Assembly (NCBI RefSeq): GCF_028823635.1
Contig: NZ_JAPEHU010000004.1
Coordinates: 124,001 to 188,000 of the forward strand
Length of the DNA stretch: 64,000 bases
Reading direction: 5' to 3'
DNA from: Demequina sp. B12
GTDB lineage: Bacteria > Actinomycetota > Actinomycetes > Actinomycetales > Demequinaceae
The notes under the pieces were generated by a model. It had not been told where the DNA came from and did not search any database. It was given only the letters and a program-made list of their open reading frames with translations. Positions within the stretch are counted from its first letter, which is position 1. Every line of letters starts with the position of its first letter. The position numbers were made by a program, and so were the translations under genes. Below are positions 17,019-26,584 of the stretch, piece after piece.

Positions 17019-17054
17019 GGTTGCCTGGCTGGGGTCACACCCAGCTAGGCAACC
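17019..17054. terminator. Hairpin terminator overlapping the pmt stop codon
   Basis: 15-nt arms (GGTTGCCTGGCTGGG and CCCAGCTAGGCAACC, one G-T mismatch) around a 6-nt loop lie between converging genes. The right arm and loop include the last codons of the mannosyltransferase, so the hairpin is shared between coding and terminating roles. Confidence 0.6.
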
Positions 17055-18552
17055 ACATGTGGAGTTGCCAGTAGCGGAACGGAATGGGCTCACCCGTCCA
17101 GATAGGCGCGAAGAAGCCCGCGACCACCAACACTGCGGCCACGAACACCACGCAGATGATCGCGCCCGGTGGCCACCAAGCACCGTGAAGCCGTGCCGGT
17201 TGCGCCAGTCGCTTCATCGCCCACACCACCATCAGAACCAAGAACGGCGCCATGGTGACGGTGTAGAAGGTGAAGATCGTGCGCTCGGCGAACGGCAGCC
17301 ACGGCACCCATGCGGCCAGGTAGCCCGCGGTGACGGTGAGTGCCAGCATGTCGCGATGCCGGAAGATGCGCCACAGTGCGTACAGCAGTACGGCCGCGCC
17401 CACCCACCACAGCAGCGGGTGGCCGATGGCGTGGATGGCGGACACGCATCGTTCCGCCCCGCAGTCCACATCGGTGACGTCTTCAAAGTAGAACGCGGTG
17501 GGACGCAGTTGCAGCGGCCATCCCCAGGGGCTCGACTCGTAGTTGTGAGGAGAGTCGAGGCCGCGGTGGAAGTCCCACATCTGCTGGTGGTAGTGCACCA
17601 GCGAGTTCAACGAGTCGGGCAACCACGTGAAGCCTTCGCCCGGGTGATCTTCTGCCCAGTGGCGTCCCCATGACTTGTCCGCCTGGAACCACGGGATCCA
17701 TGACGCCAGGTAGACCAGGGGGATCACGATCAGGGTCGCAAAGAATGCGGGGATGGCGCGAACGAAGCCACCCATGAACCAGTTTTCGTAGCCGGCCTTA
17801 TGGCGGTCGTACCAATCCCATGCCACGGACAAGATCAGGAACGCCGCCGCAAAGTACAGCCCGTTCCATTTGACGGACACGGCCAAGCCGAATGCCACCA
17901 GTGCAGCCCACCGCCACCAGCGGATGCCTGTGTTGGGGCCGGCGCCAGGAATGAGAGACCCCACCCCCAGGTTGAGCTCCACTCGTTGCCGCGCGGCGGC
18001 TGCCTGGATTTTTCGCCAGGTGACGTGCCTATCCACGATCAACAGGCCAAAGGCCATCACTACAAAGAACGTCAAGAAGATGTCCAGCAGCGCCGTCCGC
18101 GACAGCACCACGTGTTCGCCATCGACGGCCAAGAACAGTCCCGCTACCAAACCCCACAGCGTGGAGCGCAGCAAGTGGCGCGCAATGAACGCGATCATCA
18201 GCACGGTCGCGACTCCCACGAGCGCCGCCATGAACCGCCACCCGTAGGCGGACGGCCCAAAGAGCTTCATGCCGAACCCGATCATCAGTTTCCCGATGTT
18301 CGGATGCACCACGTAGTCGCCCTCGGATGTCAGTTGTGAGAAGTCGCCATTCGCGAAGTCCTGGTTCTCGCCGCCCCATTCGCCTTCATAGCCGATGGTG
18401 ATGAGGGAGTAAGCGCCGCGCGCATAGAAGACTTCATCGAACACCAGCGCTTGGGGGTAGCCCAGGTTTCCGAACCGCATCACCGCGGCTACGACGCCCA
18501 CGATGGAAGCCATCAGAGTTACGCGCCATCGCCATAAGAATCCGACCATCAC
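17035..18552 (-). CDS. pmt: Dolichyl(polyprenyl)-phosphate-mannose protein O-mannosyltransferase (PMT family)
   Basis: 505-residue integral membrane glycosyltransferase that moves mannose from a polyprenyl phosphate carrier to secreted proteins. The N-terminal loop has the conserved acidic pair in LVFDEVFYARGAYSL, followed by about ten membrane segments (VATVLMIAFIARHLL, WRWAALVAFGLAVSVKWNGLYF) and the periplasmic HYHQQMWDFHRGL. It is the homologue of the M. tuberculosis Rv1002c protein and keeps that gene's divergent arrangement with rsmI. The start is GTG 18552 or ATG 18549; a TAGGCT -10 stands close by. Confidence 0.9.
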   Translation of the reverse strand: MMVGFLWRWRVTLMASIVGVVAAVMRFGNLGYPQALVFDEVFYARGAYSLITIGYEGEWGGENQDFANGDFSQLTSEGDYVVHPNIGKLMIGFGMKLFGPSAYGWRFMAALVGVATVLMIAFIARHLLRSTLWGLVAGLFLAVDGEHVVLSRTALLDIFLTFFVVMAFGLLIVDRHVTWRKIQAAAARQRVELNLGVGSLIPGAGPNTGIRWWRWAALVAFGLAVSVKWNGLYFAAAFLILSVAWDWYDRHKAGYENWFMGGFVRAIPAFFATLIVIPLVYLASWIPWFQADKSWGRHWAEDHPGEGFTWLPDSLNSLVHYHQQMWDFHRGLDSPHNYESSPWGWPLQLRPTAFYFEDVTDVDCGAERCVSAIHAIGHPLLWWVGAAVLLYALWRIFRHRDMLALTVTAGYLAAWVPWLPFAERTIFTFYTVTMAPFLVLMVVWAMKRLAQPARLHGAWWPPGAIICVVFVAAVLVVAGFFAPIWTGEPIPFRYWQLHMWLPSWV

Positions 18553-18612
18553 AGTGGGAGCCTACTGTGTGGTGTGTCCGCGCGGGAGGGGCCGCTGTGC
18601 GACGCTGGTGAC

Positions 18613-19452
18613 ATGACCGGTCGCCTCACCCTCGCTGCTACCCCTATTGGCAACGCGGGAGACGCATCGGCTCGCCTCCGTGAAGCCCTCAGTGGCGCCG
18701 ATGTGGTGGCGGCCGAAGACACGCGACGGTTGCGCGATTTGGCTCGCCGTTTGGACGTGTCGGTGACGGCGGAACTCATCGCCGTTCATGACCACAATGA
18801 GCGCGACCGGGCCGATGACTTGGTGGCGCGCGCCCAGTCTGGCCAGTGGGTGGTCGTCGTCTCAGATGCTGGGATGCCCACGGTGTCCGATCCGGGCTTC
18901 CGCGTGGTGGAAGCGGCCGCCCGCGCCCACGTCACGGTGGAGGTGTTGCCTGGCCCCAGCGCGGTGTTGACCGCGCTCGCGTTGTCCGGGTTGCCCACCG
19001 ATCGGTTCTGCTTTGAGGGTTTCCTGCCCCGCAAGGACGGCGAGCGGGCCCGGGCGCTGACGGCGCTCGCTACCGAGCCACGCACCATGGTCTTCTTTGA
19101 GGCGCCCCACCGTGTGGCCGCTACCTTGGCCGCAATGGCCGATGCGTGGGGCAGTGACCGGCCTGCTGCGGTGTCGCGTGAACTCACCAAAACGTATGAG
19201 GAAACCCGACGCGGCACCGTGGGGGAGTTGGCTTCGTGGGCCGATGCGGGGGTCAAGGGCGAGATCGTCATCACTGTGGCGGGGCGTGCCGCACAGGCGC
19301 CAACGGTGGAGTCGCTGGTGGACGAGGCGCTTAGCCGGGTCGCGGAGGGGGAGCGCGCGAAGGATGTTGTCGCTGACCTCGCCACGACCGCTGGCGTTCC
19401 GCGTCGCGAACTTTACAACGCGGTCCTTGCTGCGCGAGGCGACCGGCAATGA
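18613..19452 (+). CDS. rsmI: 16S rRNA (cytidine(1402)-2'-O)-methyltransferase
   Basis: Methylates the ribose of C1402 in the ribosomal decoding centre. 279 residues from the ATG at 18613, giving the usual N-terminus (TGRLTLAATPIGNAGDAS). The tetrapyrrole-methylase fold is shown by VVAAEDTRRLRDL, VSDAGMPTVSDPG, EVLPGPSAVLTALALSGL, FEGFLPRK and FFEAPHRV. It overlaps the carboxypeptidase gene by 4 bp. Confidence 0.95.
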   Translation: MTGRLTLAATPIGNAGDASARLREALSGADVVAAEDTRRLRDLARRLDVSVTAELIAVHDHNERDRADDLVARAQSGQWVVVVSDAGMPTVSDPGFRVVEAAARAHVTVEVLPGPSAVLTALALSGLPTDRFCFEGFLPRKDGERARALTALATEPRTMVFFEAPHRVAATLAAMADAWGSDRPAAVSRELTKTYEETRRGTVGELASWADAGVKGEIVITVAGRAAQAPTVESLVDEALSRVAEGERAKDVVADLATTAGVPRRELYNAVLAARGDRQ

Positions 19453-20315
19453 TTCGGGGTCGTCCCTCACATGTGCGCAAACATCGGCGGCCTTTCCCCT
19501 GGGCCACGGGCCTTGTGGTCGTGGTGGCGGTGCTCGCCGGAACTGCCGCTGCCAGAACGCATGACGCTGTCCTGGATGGGGGGTCCGTGGCCGGAGTCTT
19601 CGGCGATGCCGTTGAGGCTCTCGATCTCGCAACGGACACTCAGGTCACGGTATCCGCTCCGGTGATCGATGCGGTGACCGCAGGCGAGGTGTCGTCCGCG
19701 CCGATGCCCGTGCCCCAGGTCAGTCAGAAGCCGTGGAGTCAGCACAGCCTGGACGATCCGGCGTCTCTGTGGGTCGTGGTGAACAAGGCGCGTCCGCTGG
19801 ACCCGCTCGATTATGTCCCGACTGGCATGACCAGCGTGGGTGGCGTGCAGATGGTGGCGGAGGCAGCCGAAGCAATGGAGCAGATGCGTGCCGCCGCCGC
19901 CCAGGCGGGTGCGTCGTTCTCGATTTCCAACGCCTACCGGCCGTACAGCGAGCAGCGTTATCTCCACAGCCAGTACCAGGCTGAGTTCGGTACAGCGATC
20001 ACGGACCGCGGCTCGTTACGGCCCGGCTACTCCGAACATCAGACGGGCCTCGCCGCCGATGTCTACGCCAGCGCGGCCTGCCGCATCAAGACCTGCTTTG
20101 CAGATGAGACCGCTGGGCGATGGATTGCGGATCACGCCCACGAGTTTGGTTTCGTGGTGCGCTACCCCGTCGGACTGGAGGCCACCACCGGGATCCGGTA
20201 CGAGCCGTGGCACGTGCGCTACGTGGGTGTGGACCTTGCTGCAGCGCTTGTGGAGTCGGGTCAGACGATGGAACAGTTCTTTGGCCTGCCGGCAGCGCCC
20301 GACTACCTGGACTAG
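19449..20315 (+). CDS. VanY/DacB-like D-alanyl-D-alanine carboxypeptidase (M15)
   Basis: 288 residues with one N-terminal membrane anchor (TGLVVVVAVLAGTAAA) and an extracellular M15B peptidase domain from about residue 115. Zinc-site motifs are SEHQTGLAADVYAS (H and D) and YEPWHVRYVG (catalytic Glu/His). ISNAYRPYSEQRYLHSQY is the family's substrate-cleft segment. It trims D-Ala from peptidoglycan stem peptides. The start overlaps rsmI as ATGA, so the pair is co-transcribed. Confidence 0.9.
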   Translation: MIRGRPSHVRKHRRPFPWATGLVVVVAVLAGTAAARTHDAVLDGGSVAGVFGDAVEALDLATDTQVTVSAPVIDAVTAGEVSSAPMPVPQVSQKPWSQHSLDDPASLWVVVNKARPLDPLDYVPTGMTSVGGVQMVAEAAEAMEQMRAAAAQAGASFSISNAYRPYSEQRYLHSQYQAEFGTAITDRGSLRPGYSEHQTGLAADVYASAACRIKTCFADETAGRWIADHAHEFGFVVRYPVGLEATTGIRYEPWHVRYVGVDLAAALVESGQTMEQFFGLPAAPDYLD

Positions 20316-20329
20316 CCCGACCACCTGAA

Positions 20330-21889
20330 CTAGGAAGTTGCGCCGGATGCGCGGGGCTTGACCGGTACCTCTTGTCGCTGGGCGAGCGCCTCGTTGACGG
20401 CAGGGTCGTCCAGTGCGGCGAGCCACTGCACCAGTGCGTCGTAGGTAGCGGGGTTGGCTGCCACGGCAGGCCGGAGCACTGGCACGTTGGCTGCGATCCA
20501 CTGCAGTTGCTCTGCTGGCGTTGCCGGCGAGTGTGCCGCAGCCACCATGTGCGGGTCCAGGCCTGAGGCGGGTGGGCGTGCGGCCTTCGCTTCGGAGTAG
20601 AACCGACGCATGGGCGCGGGAACAGTGACGGCGAGCGCCACGATGATGGGGACGGCCACCATGGGGATTACGTATTGCCGGCTGGGGGTCACGTACGGCA
20701 CAGCCAGCATGATTGCTGTCGCGATCAGCCCCAAGACGAGTGCCACGCCCACAATGACGGCGACCGGAATGCGACTGCGTGTGGGCACCACCACGGCGGC
20801 GATCGCGGCGACGACGAAGAGGCCGGCAATGAGTGTGCAGGTCACGAGGTCGACCATGATCGCCCACCACGGGACGTTCATTCCCTGGGACAACAGCACA
20901 GTGATGCTGAAGGAGCCGAGCATGATCGCCGATGCCGCGAGCAGATACGTCACGGCAGCCACGTACATGCGTGGTGCTTCGACTGGTCCGGTCGCTGCGC
21001 GGAATCCCGGTGAGGCGTAGAGCGCTCCTGCGGCGACGAGGAACAAGGTCAAGCCGTAGGCGCCCATGTGCGTTGTCTCGAAGACTTGGCTGGTGTCGAT
21101 GTAGAAGGTCTCAGGCACGATGTCGTAGAGGATGCCTTGAACAGCGCCCATAGCCGCGGCCGGGCCTGCCCACGCCACGACGGCGAGACCGCCCGCAGCC
21201 GATGCGCGCCACGAGGGGAGTGCAAGCACAATCGACGCCAGCACGAATAGGAACGCCGTGAACACCTCAGCGGCTTGGTAACGACCGGACAAGTAGTCGC
21301 CCCAGTCGCCAGAGATGGCCGAGATTGTGAAAATGAAGGCTACGACCGTGATCACGACCCCGACGGTGGTGATGACGCGGGCCGTGATGAGGCTGATGCG
21401 CGCGGGCTTGGTGGGGTCCGGCAGGTCGTTGAGCTCCGCCTGCCTGGGCTGGGCCGCGAGCAGCGCACCCGCAAAGGCGAGTGCCATGCCGATCCCCATC
21501 CCTGTGGCAATCCAGGAGTCACCGGCCACATCAATCGCGATAGAGACAGCCACCATGAGGACGAGGGGCACATTCATTGCGGCGCGCGTCAGCATGACCG
21601 CGCCGGTGCTCCAGTGGGGAACAACACCCGAACGGTGCAGATACGTGGTCGTGAGGGACAGGACGCTCAACACGATGCAGGCGGCCATGAGAGCCGTGTT
21701 GAGCACCGAGCGGTCTCCCAAGAGGGAATGTGAATCCCATGGCAAGAGAGTCGCACTAGTCAGGGCTACGAATGCGACGGCATCGCGCACATAGTCGCCC
21801 CGTGTCATGCGGTCAAAGGTGTGCCGCACTGTGGTGGATTGTGGCGGTGTGGTGTGAAGCGGCGGTGCATCTGAGCCGGCGTGAGCCAT
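20330..21889 (-). CDS. Polytopic membrane protein with a C-terminal repeat domain, function unknown
   Basis: 519 residues. After a soluble N-terminus, about ten to twelve hydrophobic segments span 35-420, mostly Ala/Val/Ile-rich with few charges. The cytosolic C-terminus (about 440-515) reads like a leucine-rich-repeat-variant unit (PATPAEQLQWIAANVPVLRP, NPATYDALVQWLAALDDP). The N-terminal YVRDAVAFVALTSATLLPWD resembles domain-of-unknown-function membrane proteins of actinobacteria. No catalytic or transport motif is seen. The gene is divergent from metG, with about 225 bp between. Confidence 0.7.
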   Translation of the reverse strand: MAHAGSDAPPLHTTPPQSTTVRHTFDRMTRGDYVRDAVAFVALTSATLLPWDSHSLLGDRSVLNTALMAACIVLSVLSLTTTYLHRSGVVPHWSTGAVMLTRAAMNVPLVLMVAVSIAIDVAGDSWIATGMGIGMALAFAGALLAAQPRQAELNDLPDPTKPARISLITARVITTVGVVITVVAFIFTISAISGDWGDYLSGRYQAAEVFTAFLFVLASIVLALPSWRASAAGGLAVVAWAGPAAAMGAVQGILYDIVPETFYIDTSQVFETTHMGAYGLTLFLVAAGALYASPGFRAATGPVEAPRMYVAAVTYLLAASAIMLGSFSITVLLSQGMNVPWWAIMVDLVTCTLIAGLFVVAAIAAVVVPTRSRIPVAVIVGVALVLGLIATAIMLAVPYVTPSRQYVIPMVAVPIIVALAVTVPAPMRRFYSEAKAARPPASGLDPHMVAAAHSPATPAEQLQWIAANVPVLRPAVAANPATYDALVQWLAALDDPAVNEALAQRQEVPVKPRASGATS

Positions 21890-22114
21890 GTGTGAGTGTC
21901 CTTCAGCTTGAACTCTGAGGATCGAGCCTTCGCCGCTGTCTCGAGCGACCTTCCCCCTGTGCGTCGCTGTCCGTCGTGATGCATCACCAGGCTCACGTGT
22001 GACACGGAACGGACAGTCGGGACGATGCTACACAGCGGCGGGAGCGCCGGCGCGGCTGCCGCACGGAGACGGTGCCCGCACTGTCCCGGCGCAGCGGTCA
22101 CTAGGATGGTCCGC

Positions 22115-23911
22115 ATGTCACGCATTCTCTCCGCTGTCGCTTGGCCGTATGCCAACGGTCCTCGCCACATTGGCCACGTTGCCGGTTTTGGCGTCCCCTC
22201 CGACGTTTTCAGCCGCTACATGCGAATGCAAGGGCACGACGTGTTGATGGTGTCGGGCACCGATGAGCACGGCACCCCCATCCTGGTTCAGGCGGACCAG
22301 GAAGGCGTGAATCCTCAGGAACTTGCAGACCGTTACAACCGGGTCATTGTTGAAGACTTGGTGTCGCTGGGCCTGTCCTATGACTTGTTCACCCGCACGA
22401 CCACCGGCAACCACTACAAGGTCGCTCAAGCACTGTTTAAGGCTGTTCACTCGAATGGCTACATGATTGAGAAGACCACCCGTGGCGCCATCTCGCCTTC
22501 GACCGGTCGCACGCTGCCGGACCGGTACATCGAGGGTACGTGTCCCATCTGTGACTCTGACGGCGCTCGCGGCGACCAGTGCGACAACTGCGGCAACCAG
22601 CTTGATGCCGCCGAACTAAAGAACCCTGTTTCCCGTATCAACGGTGAGACTCCCAAGTTCATCGAGACCGAGCACTTCTTCCTCGATCTGCCAGCGCTCG
22701 CGGGGCCGTTGACTGAATGGCTGGGCGCACGTCACGGCTGGCGTCCCAACGTCCTGAACTTCTCCCTGAACTTGTTGCAGGATGTGCGTCCGCGCGCGAT
22801 GACGCGCGACATTGACTGGGGTATCCCCGTTCCGCTTGAGGGCTGGGAGTCCAACCCCAACAAGCGTCTGTATGTGTGGTTCGATGCGGTGATCGGCTAC
22901 TTGTCGGCGTCGATCGAGTGGGCCCGCCGCGAAGGTGAGCCCGATGCGTGGCGCCAGTGGTGGAATGATCCGGAGACGCTGTCCTACTACTTCATGGGTA
23001 AGGACAACATCACCTTCCACTCGCAGATTTGGCCTGGCGAGCTGCTCGCTGCCAACGGGCGTGGCTCGAAGGGCGGCAACATCAGTGAGTTCGGTGACTT
23101 GCAGCTTCCCACTGAAGTGGTGTCGAGCGAGTTCCTCACCATGGAGTCCGCGAAGTTCTCCTCGAGCCGTGGCCACGTGATCTACGTGCGCGACATGTTG
23201 GCGCGCTATCAGCCCGATGCGCTGCGCTACTTCATTGCCGTCGCCGGTCCCGAAAGCCACGACTCAGACTTCACCTGGTCGGAGTTCAAGCGCCGTACCA
23301 ACGATGAGTTGGTGGCGGGCTGGGGCAACCTGGTGAACCGTACTGCGTCGCTGCTGCACAAGAACGTGGGAGAGATTCCCGAACTGACCGACCTGCAGGA
23401 CGTTGACCGTGCCGCGCTGGAACAGTCCGGTGCTGCGTTCGGCAAGGTGGGCGACCTCATTGGTGCGCAGCGCCAGCGGGCCGCCATCACTGAGGCGATG
23501 CGTGTGGTGGGCGAGGCCAACAAGTACCTGGCCGACACTGCGCCGTGGAAGCTCAAGAACGAAAACCCCGAGCGGATGAAGACGGTCCTGGGTGTGGCCG
23601 CGCAGTTGATCTCTGACGCGAACACCATGCTGTCGCCGTTCCTGCCGCACTCGGCTCAGAAGGTTCACGAGACCTTCGGCGGCACCGGAGTTTTTGCGCC
23701 CATGCCGCAGATGAATGAAGTCGAGGACCTCGATCTGGCTGACCGGCACTACCCGGTGATCCAGGGCGACTACTCGGGTGTGAAGGACACGTGGGCTCGC
23801 CGCGCGGTAGTGCCCGGCACTCCGGTGGCGCAGCCTTCGCCTGTGTTCGTGAAGCTCGACGATTCCATTGTCGAAGAGGAACTTGCGCGAATGGACGGCG
23901 ACGACGCGTGA
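22115..23911 (+). CDS. metG: Methionyl-tRNA synthetase
   Basis: 598 residues from the ATG at 22115, which gives the normal N-terminus ([20 protein letters not shown]). The HIGH motif is intact. The KMSKS loop is KFSSSRGH, a known MetRS variant. A four-Cys zinc knuckle ([20 protein letters not shown]) puts it in the zinc-containing class. There is no C-terminal EMAP-like tRNA-binding domain, which fits the short length. The stop overlaps tatD (GTGA). Confidence 0.96.
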   Translation: MSRILSAVAWPYANGPRHIGHVAGFGVPSDVFSRYMRMQGHDVLMVSGTDEHGTPILVQADQEGVNPQELADRYNRVIVEDLVSLGLSYDLFTRTTTGNHYKVAQALFKAVHSNGYMIEKTTRGAISPSTGRTLPDRYIEGTCPICDSDGARGDQCDNCGNQLDAAELKNPVSRINGETPKFIETEHFFLDLPALAGPLTEWLGARHGWRPNVLNFSLNLLQDVRPRAMTRDIDWGIPVPLEGWESNPNKRLYVWFDAVIGYLSASIEWARREGEPDAWRQWWNDPETLSYYFMGKDNITFHSQIWPGELLAANGRGSKGGNISEFGDLQLPTEVVSSEFLTMESAKFSSSRGHVIYVRDMLARYQPDALRYFIAVAGPESHDSDFTWSEFKRRTNDELVAGWGNLVNRTASLLHKNVGEIPELTDLQDVDRAALEQSGAAFGKVGDLIGAQRQRAAITEAMRVVGEANKYLADTAPWKLKNENPERMKTVLGVAAQLISDANTMLSPFLPHSAQKVHETFGGTGVFAPMPQMNEVEDLDLADRHYPVIQGDYSGVKDTWARRAVVPGTPVAQPSPVFVKLDDSIVEEELARMDGDDA

Positions 23912-24744
23912 CCCGCGCCGGCCAGTGGCCGCCCGCGCCGGCACCGCTTCCTGCGCCTCTGGTCGACAACCACTGCCACCTGGAGTACCCCGCAGGGGAC
24001 GAGCCACGGTCCGTTGAGGACAGGTTGGCCGATGCTGCGGCGACGGGCGTCACCCGGGTGGTGCAGGTCGGCTGTGAGGTGGAGTCTGCCGAGTGGACCG
24101 TTGACGCGGTACAGAGGTACCCCCAGATGGTGGGTGGCGTCGCCATTCATCCCAATGAGGCCGCGCGCCTGGATGCGGTGGGCGAGTACGACGCTGCTTT
24201 CGAGCGCATCGCTGATCTGGCACGAGCTGACCGGATTCGCGTGGTGTCGGAGACGGGCCTGGATTTCTTCCGGACCGGTCCTGACGGTGTGGATGCCCAG
24301 GTGAGGGCGTTCCGCGACCACATTGCGTTGGCGAAGGAACTCGGCCTGCCGATGCAGATCCATGACCGGGACGCCCATGCGGAGGTCCTGGAGGTTCTGG
24401 ATCGCGATGGAGCCCCGGAACAGACGGTGTTCCACTGCTTCTCTGGGGATGCCGGCCTGGCTCAGTTGGCGGTGCAGCGCGGCTGGTTCCTGTCATATGC
24501 GGGCACAGTGACGTTCAAGAATGCCGGCGGCCTGCGCGCGGCGCTTGCGGTGACGCCCCTGAGCCAGGTGCTGATTGAGACGGACTCGCCGTTCCTGACA
24601 GCCCACCCTCACCGCGGCACGCCTAACCATCCGGCGCTCGCGGCTTTGACTGCGCGCACGGTCGCGGAGGTGTTGGAGACGGACCTCGCGACGGTATGCG
24701 CAACAGTGTCGGAAACCTCAAGTCAGTTGTATGGCCCCTGGTAG
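23908..24744 (+). CDS. tatD: TatD-family metal-dependent DNase
   Basis: 278 residues from GTG 23908, overlapping metG by 4 bp. TatD TIM-barrel motifs: DNHCHLEY (metal-binding HxH), [20 protein letters not shown] (Glu), MQIHDRDAH (His), [10 protein letters not shown] and LIETDSPFL (Asp). TatD enzymes are 3'-5' DNA exonucleases or D-aminoacyl-tRNA deacylase-like hydrolases. The metG-tatD-rpf-ksgA-ispE order is conserved in actinobacteria. Confidence 0.94.
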   Translation: MTRAGQWPPAPAPLPAPLVDNHCHLEYPAGDEPRSVEDRLADAAATGVTRVVQVGCEVESAEWTVDAVQRYPQMVGGVAIHPNEAARLDAVGEYDAAFERIADLARADRIRVVSETGLDFFRTGPDGVDAQVRAFRDHIALAKELGLPMQIHDRDAHAEVLEVLDRDGAPEQTVFHCFSGDAGLAQLAVQRGWFLSYAGTVTFKNAGGLRAALAVTPLSQVLIETDSPFLTAHPHRGTPNHPALAALTARTVAEVLETDLATVCATVSETSSQLYGPW

Positions 24745-24781
24745 ATCTCCATTCTCACACTCTGGCTGACGTTCGCAGAAG

Positions 24782-24797
24782 TGTGACGCAGATCACT
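24782..24797. promoter_or_regulatory. CRP/GlxR-type operator upstream of the G5/transglycosylase gene
   Basis: TGTGA-CGCAGA-TCACT matches the CRP-family consensus TGTGA-N6-TCACA at 9 of 10 fixed positions. It lies 105 bp before the TTG start. cAMP-responsive CRP/GlxR proteins are known to control rpf genes in Mycobacterium and Corynebacterium. Between site and gene, an inverted repeat TCGTTAC/GTAACGA (24854-24882) could form a stem just before the ribosome-binding site. Confidence 0.65.
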
Positions 24798-24901
24798 TGG
24801 GGTGGCATCTTTGCGGGACGCTGTGAGATAAAGGGGCGTTCGTCGTTATGGTTTCGTTACCGCAAGGGCGCTACCGTAACGAGCAGGAAAGGACCGAAAG
24901 T

Positions 24902-25690
24902 TTGAGCTACCGACGCAATACGCCCGCCCCTGGCGGACGCCGCGAGACGCGCTACAAGTCCCGCTTCCGCCGCCGCACCGTGGGCACCGTGGGAGCTGGT
25001 GTCGCACTGACCGCTTTCGCAGTCGGGTCGTTCGCCTCTGTAGGTGTGAACGCCTGGGCTGCCCCCGATTCCCAGTCTTCGATCGCGACTGCTGACGCTA
25101 CTGTCGCTCCGGTCGAAGCCACTGGTGCTGACCTCCGTGTCGTTACCCAGACCGAAGAGGTCACGATCGAGCACGGCTCGGTCGAAGAAAAGGACTACTC
25201 GACGTTGTCCGGCAACGAGTCCGTGGTGACCGAAGGCCAGGACGGCACCGCTGTGGTGTCGTACCAAGTCACGCTCAAGGACGGCGTTGAGGTGGAGCGT
25301 TCCGAGTCGATGACCGTGGTCGTCGAAGAACCCGTGGATGAAGTCGTGTCCGTGGGCGCCATGTCGATCCCCACGTCGACCTCGAACGCCGGTACCAACC
25401 GCGCGATCGGCCAGGAGATGGCGGCCGCGCAGGGGTGGACCGGTGACCAGTGGCAGTGCTTGAACGCGCTGTGGACCAAGGAGTCCAACTGGAACTCCAA
25501 CGCCACGAACCCGTCATCCGGTGCGCACGGAATCCCGCAGGCGCTGCCTGGTTCCAAGATGGCGTCGCACGGTTCGGACTGGGCGACCAACCCTGCTACC
25601 CAGATCAGCTGGGGATTGTCGTACATCAAGGGCCGTTACGGTTCGCCGTGTTCGGCATGGGGCCACTCGCAGAGCGTCGGCTGGTACTAA
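24902..25690 (+). CDS. G5-domain cell-wall transglycosylase, RpfB-position homologue
   Basis: 262 residues from TTG 24902, chosen because AGGAAAGGA lies 7-8 nt upstream. A twin-basic N-terminus and signal/anchor (VALTAFAVGSFASVGVNAW) are followed by a G5 domain (about 90-160; VVTEGQDGTAVVSYQVTLKD) and a lysozyme-like transglycosylase domain (about 185-262) with the likely catalytic Glu in NALWTKESNWN and the typical PSSGAHGIPQALPGSKM. It replaces canonical rpfB between tatD and ksgA, and likely remodels peptidoglycan during growth resumption. The fold is closer to the aggregation-promoting-factor type than to a classical Rpf domain. Confidence 0.85.
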   Translation: MSYRRNTPAPGGRRETRYKSRFRRRTVGTVGAGVALTAFAVGSFASVGVNAWAAPDSQSSIATADATVAPVEATGADLRVVTQTEEVTIEHGSVEEKDYSTLSGNESVVTEGQDGTAVVSYQVTLKDGVEVERSESMTVVVEEPVDEVVSVGAMSIPTSTSNAGTNRAIGQEMAAAQGWTGDQWQCLNALWTKESNWNSNATNPSSGAHGIPQALPGSKMASHGSDWATNPATQISWGLSYIKGRYGSPCSAWGHSQSVGWY

Positions 25691-25693
25691 ACC

Positions 25694-26536
25694 TTGGCCG
25701 AACTCCTCGGCCCGTCGGACATCCGCACGCTCGCGGAATCCCTCGGGACTGCTCCCACCAAGAAGTGGGGACAGAACTTTGTGGTGGACGCCGGTACGGT
25801 GCGCAGGATTGTGCGCATTGCTGGGGTGGACGCTGGCGACCATGTCGTCGAGGTAGGCCCAGGGTTGGGGTCGTTGACTCTGGCTTTGTTGGAGTCGGGC
25901 GCACACGTCACGGCGGTGGAGATCGATCCCATCTTGGCGAAGGCCCTGCCGGACACGGTGGCGCAACGTGCCCCCGAGGCCGCTGACCGCTTGACTGTGA
26001 TCCACCAAGACGCGCTCAAAGTGGACTCGCTTCCCGCGCCGCCCAAGGCGTTGGTCGCCAACCTGCCGTACAACGTGTCGGTGCCGGTGATTCTGCATTT
26101 CTTGGAGATTTTCCCCACCCTCGAACGCGTCCTCGTGATGGTGCAGGCGGAGGTCGCTGACCGGTTGGCCGCGGGACCGGGGTCGCGCACCTACGGCATC
26201 CCATCCGCGAAGGGCGCCTGGTATTGCGACATTCGCCGGGCAGGGGATGTGAAGCGCGCAGTGTTCTGGCCGGTGCCGCGAGTGGACTCCGCGCTCGTGC
26301 TGATGGAGCGGCGGGACATCCCCACCACCACGGCGAGCCGTGAAGAGGTGTTCGCGGTGATCGACGCGGCCTTCGCGCAGCGTCGCAAGGGACTGCGGGG
26401 CGCGCTTTCCGGTATCGCCGGATCCGCCGCTGCCGCAGAAGAAGCCCTGACATCTGTTGGCATTGCGCCACTCACTCGCGGCGAACAGCTCGACATTCAC
26501 GACTTCACTCGCATCGCCGAAGCCCTCCGCTCCTAG
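25694..26536 (+). CDS. rsmA: 16S rRNA dimethyladenosine transferase
   Basis: KsgA family; dimethylates A1518/A1519 of 16S rRNA. 280 residues from TTG 25694. Motifs: [21 protein letters not shown]-binding [17 protein letters not shown] and catalytic [11 protein letters not shown]. It starts 3 bp after the transglycosylase stop and is followed by ispE after 48 bp. Confidence 0.95.
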   Translation: MAELLGPSDIRTLAESLGTAPTKKWGQNFVVDAGTVRRIVRIAGVDAGDHVVEVGPGLGSLTLALLESGAHVTAVEIDPILAKALPDTVAQRAPEAADRLTVIHQDALKVDSLPAPPKALVANLPYNVSVPVILHFLEIFPTLERVLVMVQAEVADRLAAGPGSRTYGIPSAKGAWYCDIRRAGDVKRAVFWPVPRVDSALVLMERRDIPTTTASREEVFAVIDAAFAQRRKGLRGALSGIAGSAAAAEEALTSVGIAPLTRGEQLDIHDFTRIAEALRS

Positions 26537-26584
26537 TCGCTGCGCAGGCCGCGCATCGGCCCGAAGTCTGGGAGAGTTATCCGC

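Noticed and set aside
24745-24901. c-di-AMP (ydaO-type) riboswitch before the cell-wall enzyme gene
   Set aside because: Such riboswitches precede rpf genes in some actinobacteria, but I could not find the conserved ydaO core sequences here and the leader is short.
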